Source of the DNA: Rodentolepis nana
Lineage: Eukaryota > Platyhelminthes > Cestoda > Cyclophyllidea > Hymenolepididae
DNA length: 16,306 nt
Assembly: GCA_900617975.1 (NCBI GenBank)
Contig: UZAE01014160.1
Span: forward strand, 1-16,306
Direction of reading: 5' to 3'
Positions 1 through 8,184 of the stretch are shown piece after piece; the first letter of the stretch is position 1; each line of letters opens with the position of its first letter. Both the position numbers and the translations under genes were made by a program. A model generated the notes under the pieces. The model did no database searches, was not told the DNA's origin, and saw nothing but the letters and a program-made list of their open reading frames with translations.

Positions 1-310
1 CGATAGACTTACCTCCACGTGGTGCACCCTGGGCAACATATATTCATACGGCAAAAATGTCTATTGACTGGCAGTTGACTTCTCACTTCAAACTACCATC
101 ACCTCACTCTATGCCATATTCGACTATTTCCACAGTATTCACCTCACCTTTGTTCTGCCTTTGTGTTTGTCTCTTACATCTTTGAAACACTCTTCTGTTC
201 CCCCCCCCCATCGACTTTTTCAATTTGATGTTCCTTCTCCTCTGTGAAGCCTGAAGTCAACTAAAGGACTAATGATAACCATCAAGACGCCTGCCATTTG
301 ATATAAATAA
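1..310 (+). mobile_element. SINE-like retroposon copy 1, cut by left window edge
   Basis: The first visible bases, CGATAGACTTACCTCC, match the family head, so only about eight 5' bases lie outside the window. The body follows the shared order: CCACGTGGTGCACCCTGGGC, GGCAGTTGACTTC, CTTCCACAGT, a C10 tract at 200-209, CCCTCTGTGAAGCCTGAAGTCAACT, then CTGCCATTTGATATAAATAA. The (TAAA)n tail is very short here. The target-site duplication cannot be tested because its 5' half is outside the window; the 3' half should begin near 309-311 with AATGTTTTAG. No coding role is seen. Confidence 0.9.
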
Positions 311-1035
311 TGTTTTAGCTCAGTAATGTAGACGTTGGGGATTGGATCGAATTCGTCACAAGCATATTTACGAAATGAAACAGTCATAGAAAAGCACTAC
401 AATCAAGTTAATCTAATTTATCAAAGGATTCGTCGTAGAACCTTCAGATTCAACATATTTTAACAAAATCCATAGGGCTCTATTAACCTCTGGCATGTTA
501 AGACTCGAAGTTGATGAATTTGCCTTCTCAGAGGCTGGACAAAATATAGAATTTAAGCAACAAGACCGATGAGTACGATTAATGGGTGTTGTAGATCTTG
601 GACAATCATTTTCTGTAATCCAGAGAATGACTTATGAAAGATGAATTCTAGAACGTGGACCACATAGTTATTAAGATCTGAATCCAAAGATCAACTGAAG
701 CAACACTCTCCCCCTCCAGTCATCCCGGATTTGTCTCAATGTTTTTAGATTAGATAATAGATAGAGCAAAAGAGAGTGCTATGTCTCAAAAGACTCCAAA
801 CTCGAAGAAGGAAATCAGTTTATAAATAGCATACCAATCAGACTCGGTGTATCCAATAAAACTCAGCTCCAATATGGAAAAAAAACATTCCTACCTATAC
901 ACACTAACCAAGAGGAATGGCTAACTGGCTATTGAATGGTGAGTGTTTAAGAAACCCATTTCCAGAAGGCCTTTGCAGTCATTTCAACATACAGGATGCA
1001 GGAAATACAGAATCGCGAGGGAATAACAGAACAAG
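311..1035. other. Non-coding stretch, no feature recognised
   Basis: AT-rich DNA between the edge SINE and the candidate long element. Frames are broken and I recognise no protein, RNA or repeat. A partial resemblance to tRNA promoter boxes at about 316-350 was examined and rejected. Confidence 0.5.
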
Positions 1036-1925
1036 AATATGAGTCGAAACAGGGGAAGCATTTTCATTTGAATGTAGGTGAATTGCCTAGGCCTTTTACG
1101 TACAGCAGATTGTAAACTATTTATGCAACAAATACGACTGTGAGAGCACACAAATGTGTCTGCAGAGGCTGCCGACTGACCTATATACACAGACAACATG
1201 TCGTGACTCATAATTCGCTCAGTAAATAGCAGGCCCATGCAGAAATTCACTACACTCCACCAAGGACACTTGGCTAAATGTGAAGGGAATTAACAAAAAA
1301 GCCCTTTCAATAATACAGGGCAAGAACCCTGTTCTATTAAAAAATCATTTCGATTTTTACGAAATCAAGTAATCTAAATGATGAAAGGCTGCCGCATGGA
1401 GAATCACTCGATGGTTCCGAGTAGAAGTTCTACCGTATTTCTACGACAAATTTTTCAAGACTAATGACCGGGAATGAGAAATAAATGAACAAATGAACAA
1501 CTCCGATACAAGATTAACTTTTCAGTGAGTGTGGTGGAGGCTTAACTTCGAATACACCGCGTGGGTGGAATAAAGGAGGTCCCGTGTCAAGCAACATACA
1601 GAGCGCCTGCAAGAGACCACGTGGTAACCAGCGTCCACGTTGTGTTAACCGTCAAATGCTCAGTTTCTTTGCCAATTGCTATTAGTGATTGCGAAAACAG
1701 AAAGCTGTTTTCAATCTAGCAAAGTGTGTTTATTGGCACAAATTGTTTGGGATGTAAATCGTTTGTAAACATTGCATGAGTGGTTCACCAACATATGTCC
1801 ACAGACACTTGCTCCTGCCAATAATGCTATCCACAGAATGGTTGCTCAATTTGGAGCTACAGGTCCAGTTGCTGACGTCAAACGCAACGCAGCCTGTCAT
1901 ATGATATAAATAAATATGAGTAGAA
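1036..1925 (+). mobile_element. Candidate second retroelement sharing the SINE 3' tail
   Basis: The stretch ends at 1890-1916 with CCTGTCATATGATATAAATAAATA, which is nearly the 3' end of the SINE family (CCTGCCATTTGATATAAATAAATA), but the sequence before it is not SINE. A 13-bp direct repeat with one mismatch flanks the stretch: AATATGAGTCGAA at 1036-1048 and AATATGAGTAGAA at 1913-1925, the second directly after the tail. This would make an insertion of about 865 bp whose 3' end is recognised by the same retrotransposition machinery as the SINEs. The alternative is a SINE reduced to its last 30-35 bases with a chance direct repeat. The transposase-like fragment at 1700-1898 lies inside it. 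Confidence 0.35.
1700..1898 (+). pseudogene. Decayed transposase-type helix-turn-helix fragment (DUF4817-like)
   Basis: One frame (codons in register with CAA at 1712-1714) reads through about 65 residues with a single stop, TAA at 1766-1768. After the stop come a WF pair, then P..LAP, then AIHRMVAQFGATGPVADVKR. The pattern P-x(4)-I-x-R-x-V-x(2)-F-x(2)-TG-x-V-x-D-x-KR is what I know from the N-terminal DNA-binding helix-turn-helix of transposon-derived proteins of the DUF4817 / mariner-type group, where GRP normally follows. Here GRP is lost and the frame runs into a SINE-like tail and TAA at 1907. The segment before the stop (KVCLLAQIVWDVNRL) fits the first helix. There is no ATG, no catalytic domain, and one internal stop, so it is not functional. 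The family call comes from memory of the pattern, not a search. Confidence 0.42.
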
Positions 1926-3348
1926 TCTTCTTAGTATATCGCCCTTCATTTAATCAACCAATATAATATAATCGTACGGGTACATGATAGCACAATAAAA
2001 TGCATGATAATTCTATTTCTATCAAACATTCAGAGCTCAATAATTAATCAATACACTTAAATGCAATTACGAAATATACGTCTCTGTCTTGAGTGGAAAG
2101 TTCGCAAAAGAAAGTTAAAAGCAGTTGGAATTGTGGAGGAAATTAGTCTCCTCAACTGTATTAGGTTTTTCTTCTGGGCATGAGTTGAAAGAAAACTAAT
2201 TATCAGCGAGATCGATTAAATATGTTTTCACGCTAATATTTGACCTCCACTGGGTATAAATTGTACATCAATAAGAAATCGCATGGCAATACTGTCTGCA
2301 GAGTCTTCTTCTGAACATGACGGAACATGGAGAGAGCCATCTAGATTGTTACATCGGTGAGAGAATATACTGAATCGACCCTATTCGCAAGATTCAGAGC
2401 TACGAAATCATAACTTCGTATAGGACAGTCTGTTTCTAAAAATATAAGCAAATCTAGACCCAAAAATAGTAACCACCTTTGCAATCTAATGACTACAACA
2501 TATTCATATTAAATTTACTAAAAATAAATGGCGACATCAAATTCGATGCTGCCAAATGCGCAGTTGGAAATGCACAAAAAAGTCGTCAGATGTTGGGGGG
2601 TGTTTTGGTAGTGTACTTTAAGGAGCAAAAAAAATGTAAAACGCATAACTCGAACGGGTGTCTTAAGAAACGCATATTTTTGTAGTAATACAGACTGATT
2701 TGTGCTTGATCAGTTTCGCACTAGTAATCCCAAAACACTTAATAGTACTGCGGGTATCTAAGCGCTGGTAGTTGAGATGAAAATGATTAATTAAAGGTAC
2801 TATCAAACACCGTTGTCAATAACGAATCGACCTTAGAAACCAGCCAGGTCGTCTTTGGTAGGTAATGATTAAATGAATGGAAAGTTTGGTAACAAGTAAG
2901 CAGCTATTGAATGAACAAAAGTTCATCCTGCGCAGACTGCCACGCCTTCAAATGTTCAATAATATGACATATTATCGGGACAATATCAGATCGAGAAAAC
3001 AGTTGTTTGAGTGCAGATATGGCGGAAACTTATTGCAAAAGAAAATGACTCTAAGGGTAGCATTAGGGTACAGAAGGTTAGTAAACTTCAAGCAATTTTC
3101 GGCATACAATTAAAAAGATCTATAATACATTCATGTAGTGTTTTCTTTGGGGGTGGTTACTAAGAAAATCTTTAGTAAAAGGTCATTACTTAACAATCAC
3201 CCTACAGTTGACATAGACTCGGAAAATATCCAAAAAAAGGAACCAGCTACTTGAACGTCGGTAGCACCGAATAAGGCAACTACTTTAGTTGGCACAACTC
3301 GAGATTCGTGGGTTTATAGCTTGTCACAAGCACACCCCCACAAGCACA

Positions 3349-3350
<2 letters not shown>
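1926..3350. other. Non-coding stretch, no feature recognised
   Basis: AT-rich, frames broken in all six phases. Two ATG-initiated open frames occur, of 68 codons at 2479-2685 (+) and 78 codons at 2877-3113 (+). Neither resembles a family I know, and such lengths are expected by chance in several kilobases. No SINE copy lies here. Confidence 0.5.

Positions 3351-3381
<31 letters not shown>
3351..3381. repeat. (CA)15 dinucleotide microsatellite
   Basis: Uninterrupted CA repeats over 31 bases, preceded by an imperfect CA-rich stretch from about 3326 (CACAAGCACACCCCCACAAG) and followed by CTCACTTACAC. Likely length-polymorphic. Confidence 0.97.
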
Positions 3382-3385
<4 letters not shown>

Positions 3386-4297
3386 TTACACCTAATGCTA
3401 ATCAATTCCAAGAAGTCAATGTATGCATCGGAAGTGCATAAGCTTCAGTCACACGGGAATATTTATCATTACGAAATGAATTAAGCCATCGAAGAAGAAT
3501 AGTCATCTACCTTCTACGATAAGATAAGCGGTAGTTTGTTAAAACAAGATAGAATATAGTGGCAAATATGACATTAAGAATGCGTTTAATGTGTTTTTTT
3601 CGAATAGAACAGAAAACAGGAGCGATTCATCACTTGAAAAATAAACTAAAGAGAAAAAACCTTTGTATTAGAATGAAATTATGTCTTCTTCAAGGAGGTT
3701 GGTTGTGGTTGGCTGCAAGAGGTACTTCAACAGTAAACCGTGAATAAGGCTGATTTGGTGCCGAACAGCAGGTTCTAAAGTCCAAAATTCTTCATCCAAA
3801 TCTGGGGCCATATCGGCAATGCAGCAGACTGTTACTTACTGACTACAAGTTTTAATGCAAGGACATACATAATGACACCCAAACAGAGTCTAGCAAAGTT
3901 GACGTTGAGGTCAGCCTGAACTGTTTGGATTCAAATTTATGACACATGATTTGCAAGACAATTTGTCCTGGTGGCACCAAATTATCAAGAGAAAATAGAA
4001 GAATAGACCATAGGAAAAGGTAAGTTTAATTTGGATGGTAATGATAGTCTACTATGTCAATTAAACCAGTTCCTCGCCTTATGAGAACTGCGAAGTTTCT
4101 CGTATTTGATTATCATGAATCCTTCAAACAAATCCATTTAAGTTGGGGTATAAAATGAGATTATATAAAGCTTGGGGAATCCAGATGCACTTCAATGAAT
4201 ATTTGAAAATGATGATAATAGTCAGCATCATGAGCGGTCGTCTTGAGCACAGGTACTAATATTGCTCACCTATTGTTCTTTATAAGTAAATAAACTA
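3382..4297. other. Non-coding stretch; one stop-free antisense run of unknown meaning
   Basis: No recognised element. On the minus strand, 3829 down to 3668 is open for about 53 codons with an internal ATG at 3814-3812 (reading MAPDLDEEFW). I recognise no family, and there is no convincing splice-site pair around it. On the plus strand a 62-codon ATG frame at 3559-3747 overlaps it and is equally unrecognised. Confidence 0.4.
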
Positions 4298-4347
4298 CTA
4301 AAGACAGTCTTTAGCAGCCGTCTCTTCAGATGCGTTCGTACGAACGC
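4298..4347. repeat. Two perfect palindromes 17 bp apart
   Basis: CTAAAGAC-A-GTCTTTAG at 4298-4314 is a perfect 8-bp inverted repeat around one base. GCGTTCGTACGAACGC at 4332-4347 is a perfect 16-bp palindrome without spacer. Both could extrude hairpins or bind dimeric proteins. A pyrimidine run (CCCCCCTCCCCC) follows at once. No link to a gene is visible. Confidence 0.8.
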
Positions 4348-4462
4348 CCCCCTCCCCCAGTGACTTTGCTGTAAAAGGCATGTATTCGCATTTAAATAAT
4401 TCAAAATGTCGCTTAAGCAATAGCGCGCCAAACGAAATCATTCACAGATTAAGTGAAGGTTC

Positions 4463-4740
4463 TATTTATTTATATCAAATGACAAGCTTTATGATACTTA
4501 TTATTAGCCCTTTAATTCAATTCGCCCTTCACAAAGAGGAGTAACATCAAGGTCACAAAAGTCGAGAGGGGGAACAGGAGAGTGATTCAAAGATGTAAAA
4601 GAGACAGACGGACACAAAGGTGCAAAAAAAGAGGTGAGCTGAGGACTGTGGAAGTGATCGAACATGACAAACAATAGGGTCATGGTAATTTAAAGTCAGA
4701 AGCCAACTGCCGTATGAGTATACGTTGCCCAGGGCGCACC
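4463..4740 (-). mobile_element. SINE-like retroposon copy 2, shortened
   Basis: Antisense copy. It starts with the inverted tail TATTTATTTATATCAAATGACAAG and reads through GTCGAGAGGGGG, CAGACGGACACAAAGG and GTATGAGTATACGTTGCCCAGGGCGCACC. It then leaves the consensus at 4740, so the outer 5' head (about 25-30 bases) is missing. It also lacks about 20 bases between AACTGCC and GTATGAG (consensus has GGTTAATAGACTTTTTTGCC there); the gap lies between two GCC triplets, as expected of a replication-slippage or repeat-mediated deletion. No convincing target duplication was found, which fits 5' truncation or later damage. Confidence 0.88.
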
Positions 4741-5552
4741 TTACTTAAAATTAATTGTGTTGATATTGTCAGAGAACTAATGACCATACCCAATATAGCA
4801 AGATTCCTATAACTGCTCTAATTTACCTTAACATGAACTCGTTTCAATTGGAAAAAGTCTGTGTTCTGCTTTCTAAGTCATTTCACCAAATAGACTAACC
4901 CATTACTTGAATGAATTAATCAAAAGAAAACGAGAATTAGTAAATGAAATCATTCTATATTCAATTTGAGAAGTAGCTCCGTCACTATCATCCACCAGTG
5001 GGAAAGTAAACATGGAACCAAGTGGAAAGACCAAGCAAATGACATGCATGATAAGGAAACGGATGACGACTCAATGCTTTCGTAAAACCAAATAGAATAT
5101 ACATCAACATATATTCTATTGGGTCCATCTTCTTATTCCTCACTAGACAATTTCACTTTTCGGTTGATTCAGATGCTAATAGCGGAAATTATCTCATAAA
5201 TATTACCCAATTTAATAGCTAAGTCAGCGTTGCCTTATAATCTAAGCATCGATAAAAGGGTATAAGTCATAAAAATAAATATTTGAAATGACCACTTACA
5301 GCTTCGCTTTGATTAAAAATAATCCTTCATCCACAGCTTAGGGAGAAGAGTAAGGTAGAGGGCATTGATCCGCAAAAAGTGTAGTGAGGAGGAGAAAAGA
5401 TGTAATCGTAAGTGTGACGTGGAAGAAACTAGGAGGGAATGGGTGTGAGGAGAGAACGGCTTCTGCTCTCTCCCACTCCTGTGGTTTGATTGAGTGAATC
5501 TCTGCCCTATTCGTTCATCCAGATAGCTAGAAGTACGTGCGCACTTGTCTAC
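4741..5552. other. Non-coding stretch, no gene recognised
   Basis: AT-rich up to about 5330, then a more GC-rich part. The 84-codon minus frame at 5313-5567 begins with ATG but is low-complexity (Ser/Leu/His-rich) and resembles nothing I know. I see no polyadenylation or splice pattern that would make it an exon. Confidence 0.45.
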
Positions 5553-5710
5553 CCAATCACCGCACACCCTCGTATCCCTAATGCTACGCTCTCATCCAAC
5601 CACAGAGGCCGAATTAATGCTGACCAATGAGTCATGCCTGAATGTAGTGTCCAATAGCACAAATTGATGAATTCTGTTGGATACATGCGCAATACATAGT
5701 GTGACCTTGG
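5553..5710. promoter_or_regulatory. Candidate regulatory cluster: three CCAAT boxes, AP-1 site, nuclear-receptor half-site
   Basis: Within 160 bases on the plus strand are CCAATCA at 5553-5559, CCAATGA at 5624-5630, a perfect AP-1 core TGAGTCA at 5628-5634 overlapping the second CCAAT, CCAATAG at 5651-5657, and TGACCTTGG at 5702-5710. The last is the reverse complement of the NR5A/ERR extended half-site CCAAGGTCA. The region is less AT-rich than its surroundings. No TATA box, start codon or exon is tied to it, so promoter activity is an inference from motif clustering only. Confidence 0.25.
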
Positions 5711-6744
5711 GGTCAAGGACGCTGCCTATCAGTGTAACAAAATCGCCTCCTTGGTTAGAAACTAATTAGTTTAAAGACGAAAATCATTTGTGGCTTTATG
5801 GCATTATTTCTGAGTAGGTTTATGTGTTTCAAGTCATTTTGACATTTCTTGCGACCTTGAAACTGAAAGCATTTAAACTATGCGTTAGCGCCAATTGGCC
5901 TAATGTCGTACCCAAAATCAAATTACTTTTGAATCTTATACTAAAAGAGAGTCTACCGTTTTAGAAAATTAGAAGTAAACTTTTAGAGACCGGTCCCTTG
6001 AAGTTAGCATTATTCTTTTTTTCTGTGAAACACCAAGCTCGTTAATTGTTCAAGGGCATTGACACCTTTTGTAAGAGTACTATAGTGATGACATTCAAAT
6101 CATTGCACTTCGCTAATACTTTTCCAGCCAAAATGCTTAATCGTGGAGAATAGAAAGGCATTTCGAAGTTTAGAATACATTGGAGGTGAAGAACTCCAGA
6201 ATACTTCAATGGTCTTCATCCACAACTCCATTTTGTGCTTGGAGTTACTTCCTTAAATTCAAGCATTGTCATCAAATATGAAATTTGGTTGGGATGAATT
6301 CAATTAAACTTTTTATTTGGTGGATTATCTGCGAATCTGTCATGATCAATTCAATCACACCTGTGAAGAGTCAATAACAAGCAAATGGTTCCGCTTTTAA
6401 GCAATCATTACAGTCACTGGCTTTCAAGGTCCAAATTTTTTCCGGCCAGCTCTAAATAATTGATTTAATTAGCTGCGTGACTCATCGTGTTTGGGCAATA
6501 AATTGAAAGAATGAATGTATGATAATCAATGTTTTCCTTAAGTTAGTGAATCAAGTAGTATGATTGGTCGTTTTACCTTATTATTTTGTTTGTCTCCAAA
6601 TGCCTACGTTATTAACTCCGGCAAACCTGTTATGAATATCTAACTAAGCTAGATTTCGTAACTCATTCTGGTTTATGCCAATACACTTAATACTTTAAAC
6701 AACAAGTAATTATTAACAATAACAACGTTGCCATTGCTGATAAA
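5711..6744. other. Non-coding stretch, no feature recognised
   Basis: AT-rich sequence with short, broken frames on both strands. I see no repeat shared with the rest of the window and no RNA gene. Confidence 0.5.
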
Positions 6745-6935
6745 AGGAATCTCATGCGCATCCAAACAGGCTCGAAGATGAGGCCGTGCTACTTCATGTA
6801 GGACGTAAGTGCGGTCTTGGGCACGGTGAACCCCTAGCCAACCGCTAATCAATAGTCATTACTTGGTATAGCTAGCCCTCCAGTGTAGTATTATGACTAA
6901 GCTCTCTGTCCGTAGCACACTTATCGAATAAATAT
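6745..6935. other. GC-rich island, possibly an unrelated old repeat
   Basis: A block clearly richer in G+C than its flanks, with several CpGs (ATGCGCATCC, GGCTCGAAG, GGCCGTGC, GGACGTAAGTGCGG, GGGCACGG). It ends near GAATAAATATG, which resembles a simple A/T tail. The plus frame over CTCGAAGATGAGGCCGTG reads LEDEAVLLHVGRKCGLGHGE before a stop; I do not recognise it. It could be an old SINE of another family, a broken exon, or a chance island. Confidence 0.25.
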
Positions 6936-6987
6936 GTTCCATGTCGTACTTCTGTTTCCTCTTGGCTGAGCTATTGGCATCAGCCAA

Positions 6988-7338
6988 GGCTTATATTTAT
7001 ATTTATTTATATCAAATGGCAGGCGTCTTGATGGTTATCATTAGCCCTTCAGTTGACTTCAGACTTCATAGAGGGGAAGGAACATCAAATTGAAAAATGT
7101 CGAGAGGGGGGGGGGGAACAGAAGAATGTTTCAAAGATGTAAGAGACAAACACAAAGGTAGAAAAAAAGGTGAGGTGAGTACTGTGAAATATTCGAATAT
7201 GGCATAGAGTGAGGTGATGGTAGTTTGAAGTCAGACGTCAACTGCCGATTAATAGACTTTTTTGCCGTATGAGTATACGTTGCCCAGGGTGCACCACGTG
7301 GAGGTAAGTCTATCGCACACCCCGGCTTATATGTATAT
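6988..7338 (-). mobile_element. SINE-like retroposon copy 3 with 15-bp target duplication
   Basis: Antisense full-length copy, element at 7003-7323. It is flanked by GGCTTATATTTATAT (6988-7002) and GGCTTATATGTATAT (7324-7338), a 15-bp duplication with one mismatch. The G-tract (C-tract in sense) is 11 long at 7106-7116. The 5' head is complete (GCCCAGGGTGCACCACGTGG, then GTAAGTCTATCGCACACCCC). In this antisense orientation it shows GAG|GTAAGT at 7301-7309 and GTGAGT at 7175-7180, both matching strong 5' splice-site consensus. Confidence 0.94.
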
Positions 7339-7853
7339 TGCTTCCACCTTGCTCCTTTTATTGGACCTTGGCGGGGTGAGGATTAAGGGTTTGAAGAGGA
7401 TCCTCTTTTCCCGAAAGTCAAAACCTCCTTGCTTATTTTAACTAGGATTAGATATTATTCCTGTCTAAACTTTATGTGAATAGAGATATTGGGAATACAG
7501 ATGCTTTGTTCTGCTCCTCTGTGTATAAACACTTTAGAAAGTAGAATTTTAAATTGGGACTGATAGATGCCTGGCATTTGACCTCGTTATAAGACAGAAC
7601 ATTTTTGAATTGCGACAAAAAAATAGGAAAACTACTAATAAGCAAACACACGTTCATTTGAAATCCTTGGTGAAAAAGTATTTGTTCTAGTAAATTTCCA
7701 GGAATTGTTTATTACTGTTTCCAGGGTAGGAGCTATTGCTTTCTAGACAACTTTGCGATTGCCAAAACTCAATCATTTAGATAGATCTAATCACCATGCC
7801 AGCATCAGCCCCTCTAATGAAAACTCCATTGAAGACTCAAAAGTCTAACAAAC
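7339..7853. other. Non-coding stretch between two SINEs
   Basis: AT-rich. The only open frame of note (61 codons, minus, 7472-7657) is unrecognised and has no supporting signals. Confidence 0.5.
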
Positions 7854-8184
7854 AATATTCTACCAAAGGGTGCGCAATAGATTTACCTCCACATGGTGCA
7901 ACCTGCCCAGCGTATGCTCATACGGCATAAAAGGTTTATTAACCGGCAGTTGACTTCTGACTTCAAACTACCATGACCCCAATGTGTCATATTCCACCAC
8001 TTCCACAGTCCTCACCTTACCTTTGCATCTGTCAATTTACATCTCTGAATCCCCTTCTGTTACCCAGATCGACTTTTTTATGACTTTGATGTTCCTCCCC
8101 TCTATGAAGTCCGAAGTCAACTAATGGGCTAATAAAAACTATCATGCAGTCTGTCATTTGATAAAAACAAATAAATATTCGACC
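7854..8184 (+). mobile_element. SINE-like retroposon copy 4 with 11-bp target duplication
   Basis: Sense copy, element at 7865-8173. It is flanked by AATATTCTACC (7854-7864) and AATATTCGACC (8174-8184), one mismatch. More diverged than most copies: the head reads GGGTGCGCAATAGATTTACC, the C-tract is eroded to TTACCCAGATCG, and the tail is GATAAAAACAAATA. The 5' inverted repeat has C-to-T changes on both arms (ATAGATTT and GGTTTAT) but still pairs through G-U wobbles. Confidence 0.92.

Noticed and set aside
310..360. tRNA-like signals (TTTAGCTCAGTAATG and GGATCGAATTC)
   Set aside because: The distance between the A-box-like and B-box-like words is too short, the D-arm does not pair, and no acceptor stem can be drawn.
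2240..2270. Possible SINE head fragment (ACCTCCACTGGG)
   Set aside because: Similarity ends after eight bases and nothing else of the family follows.
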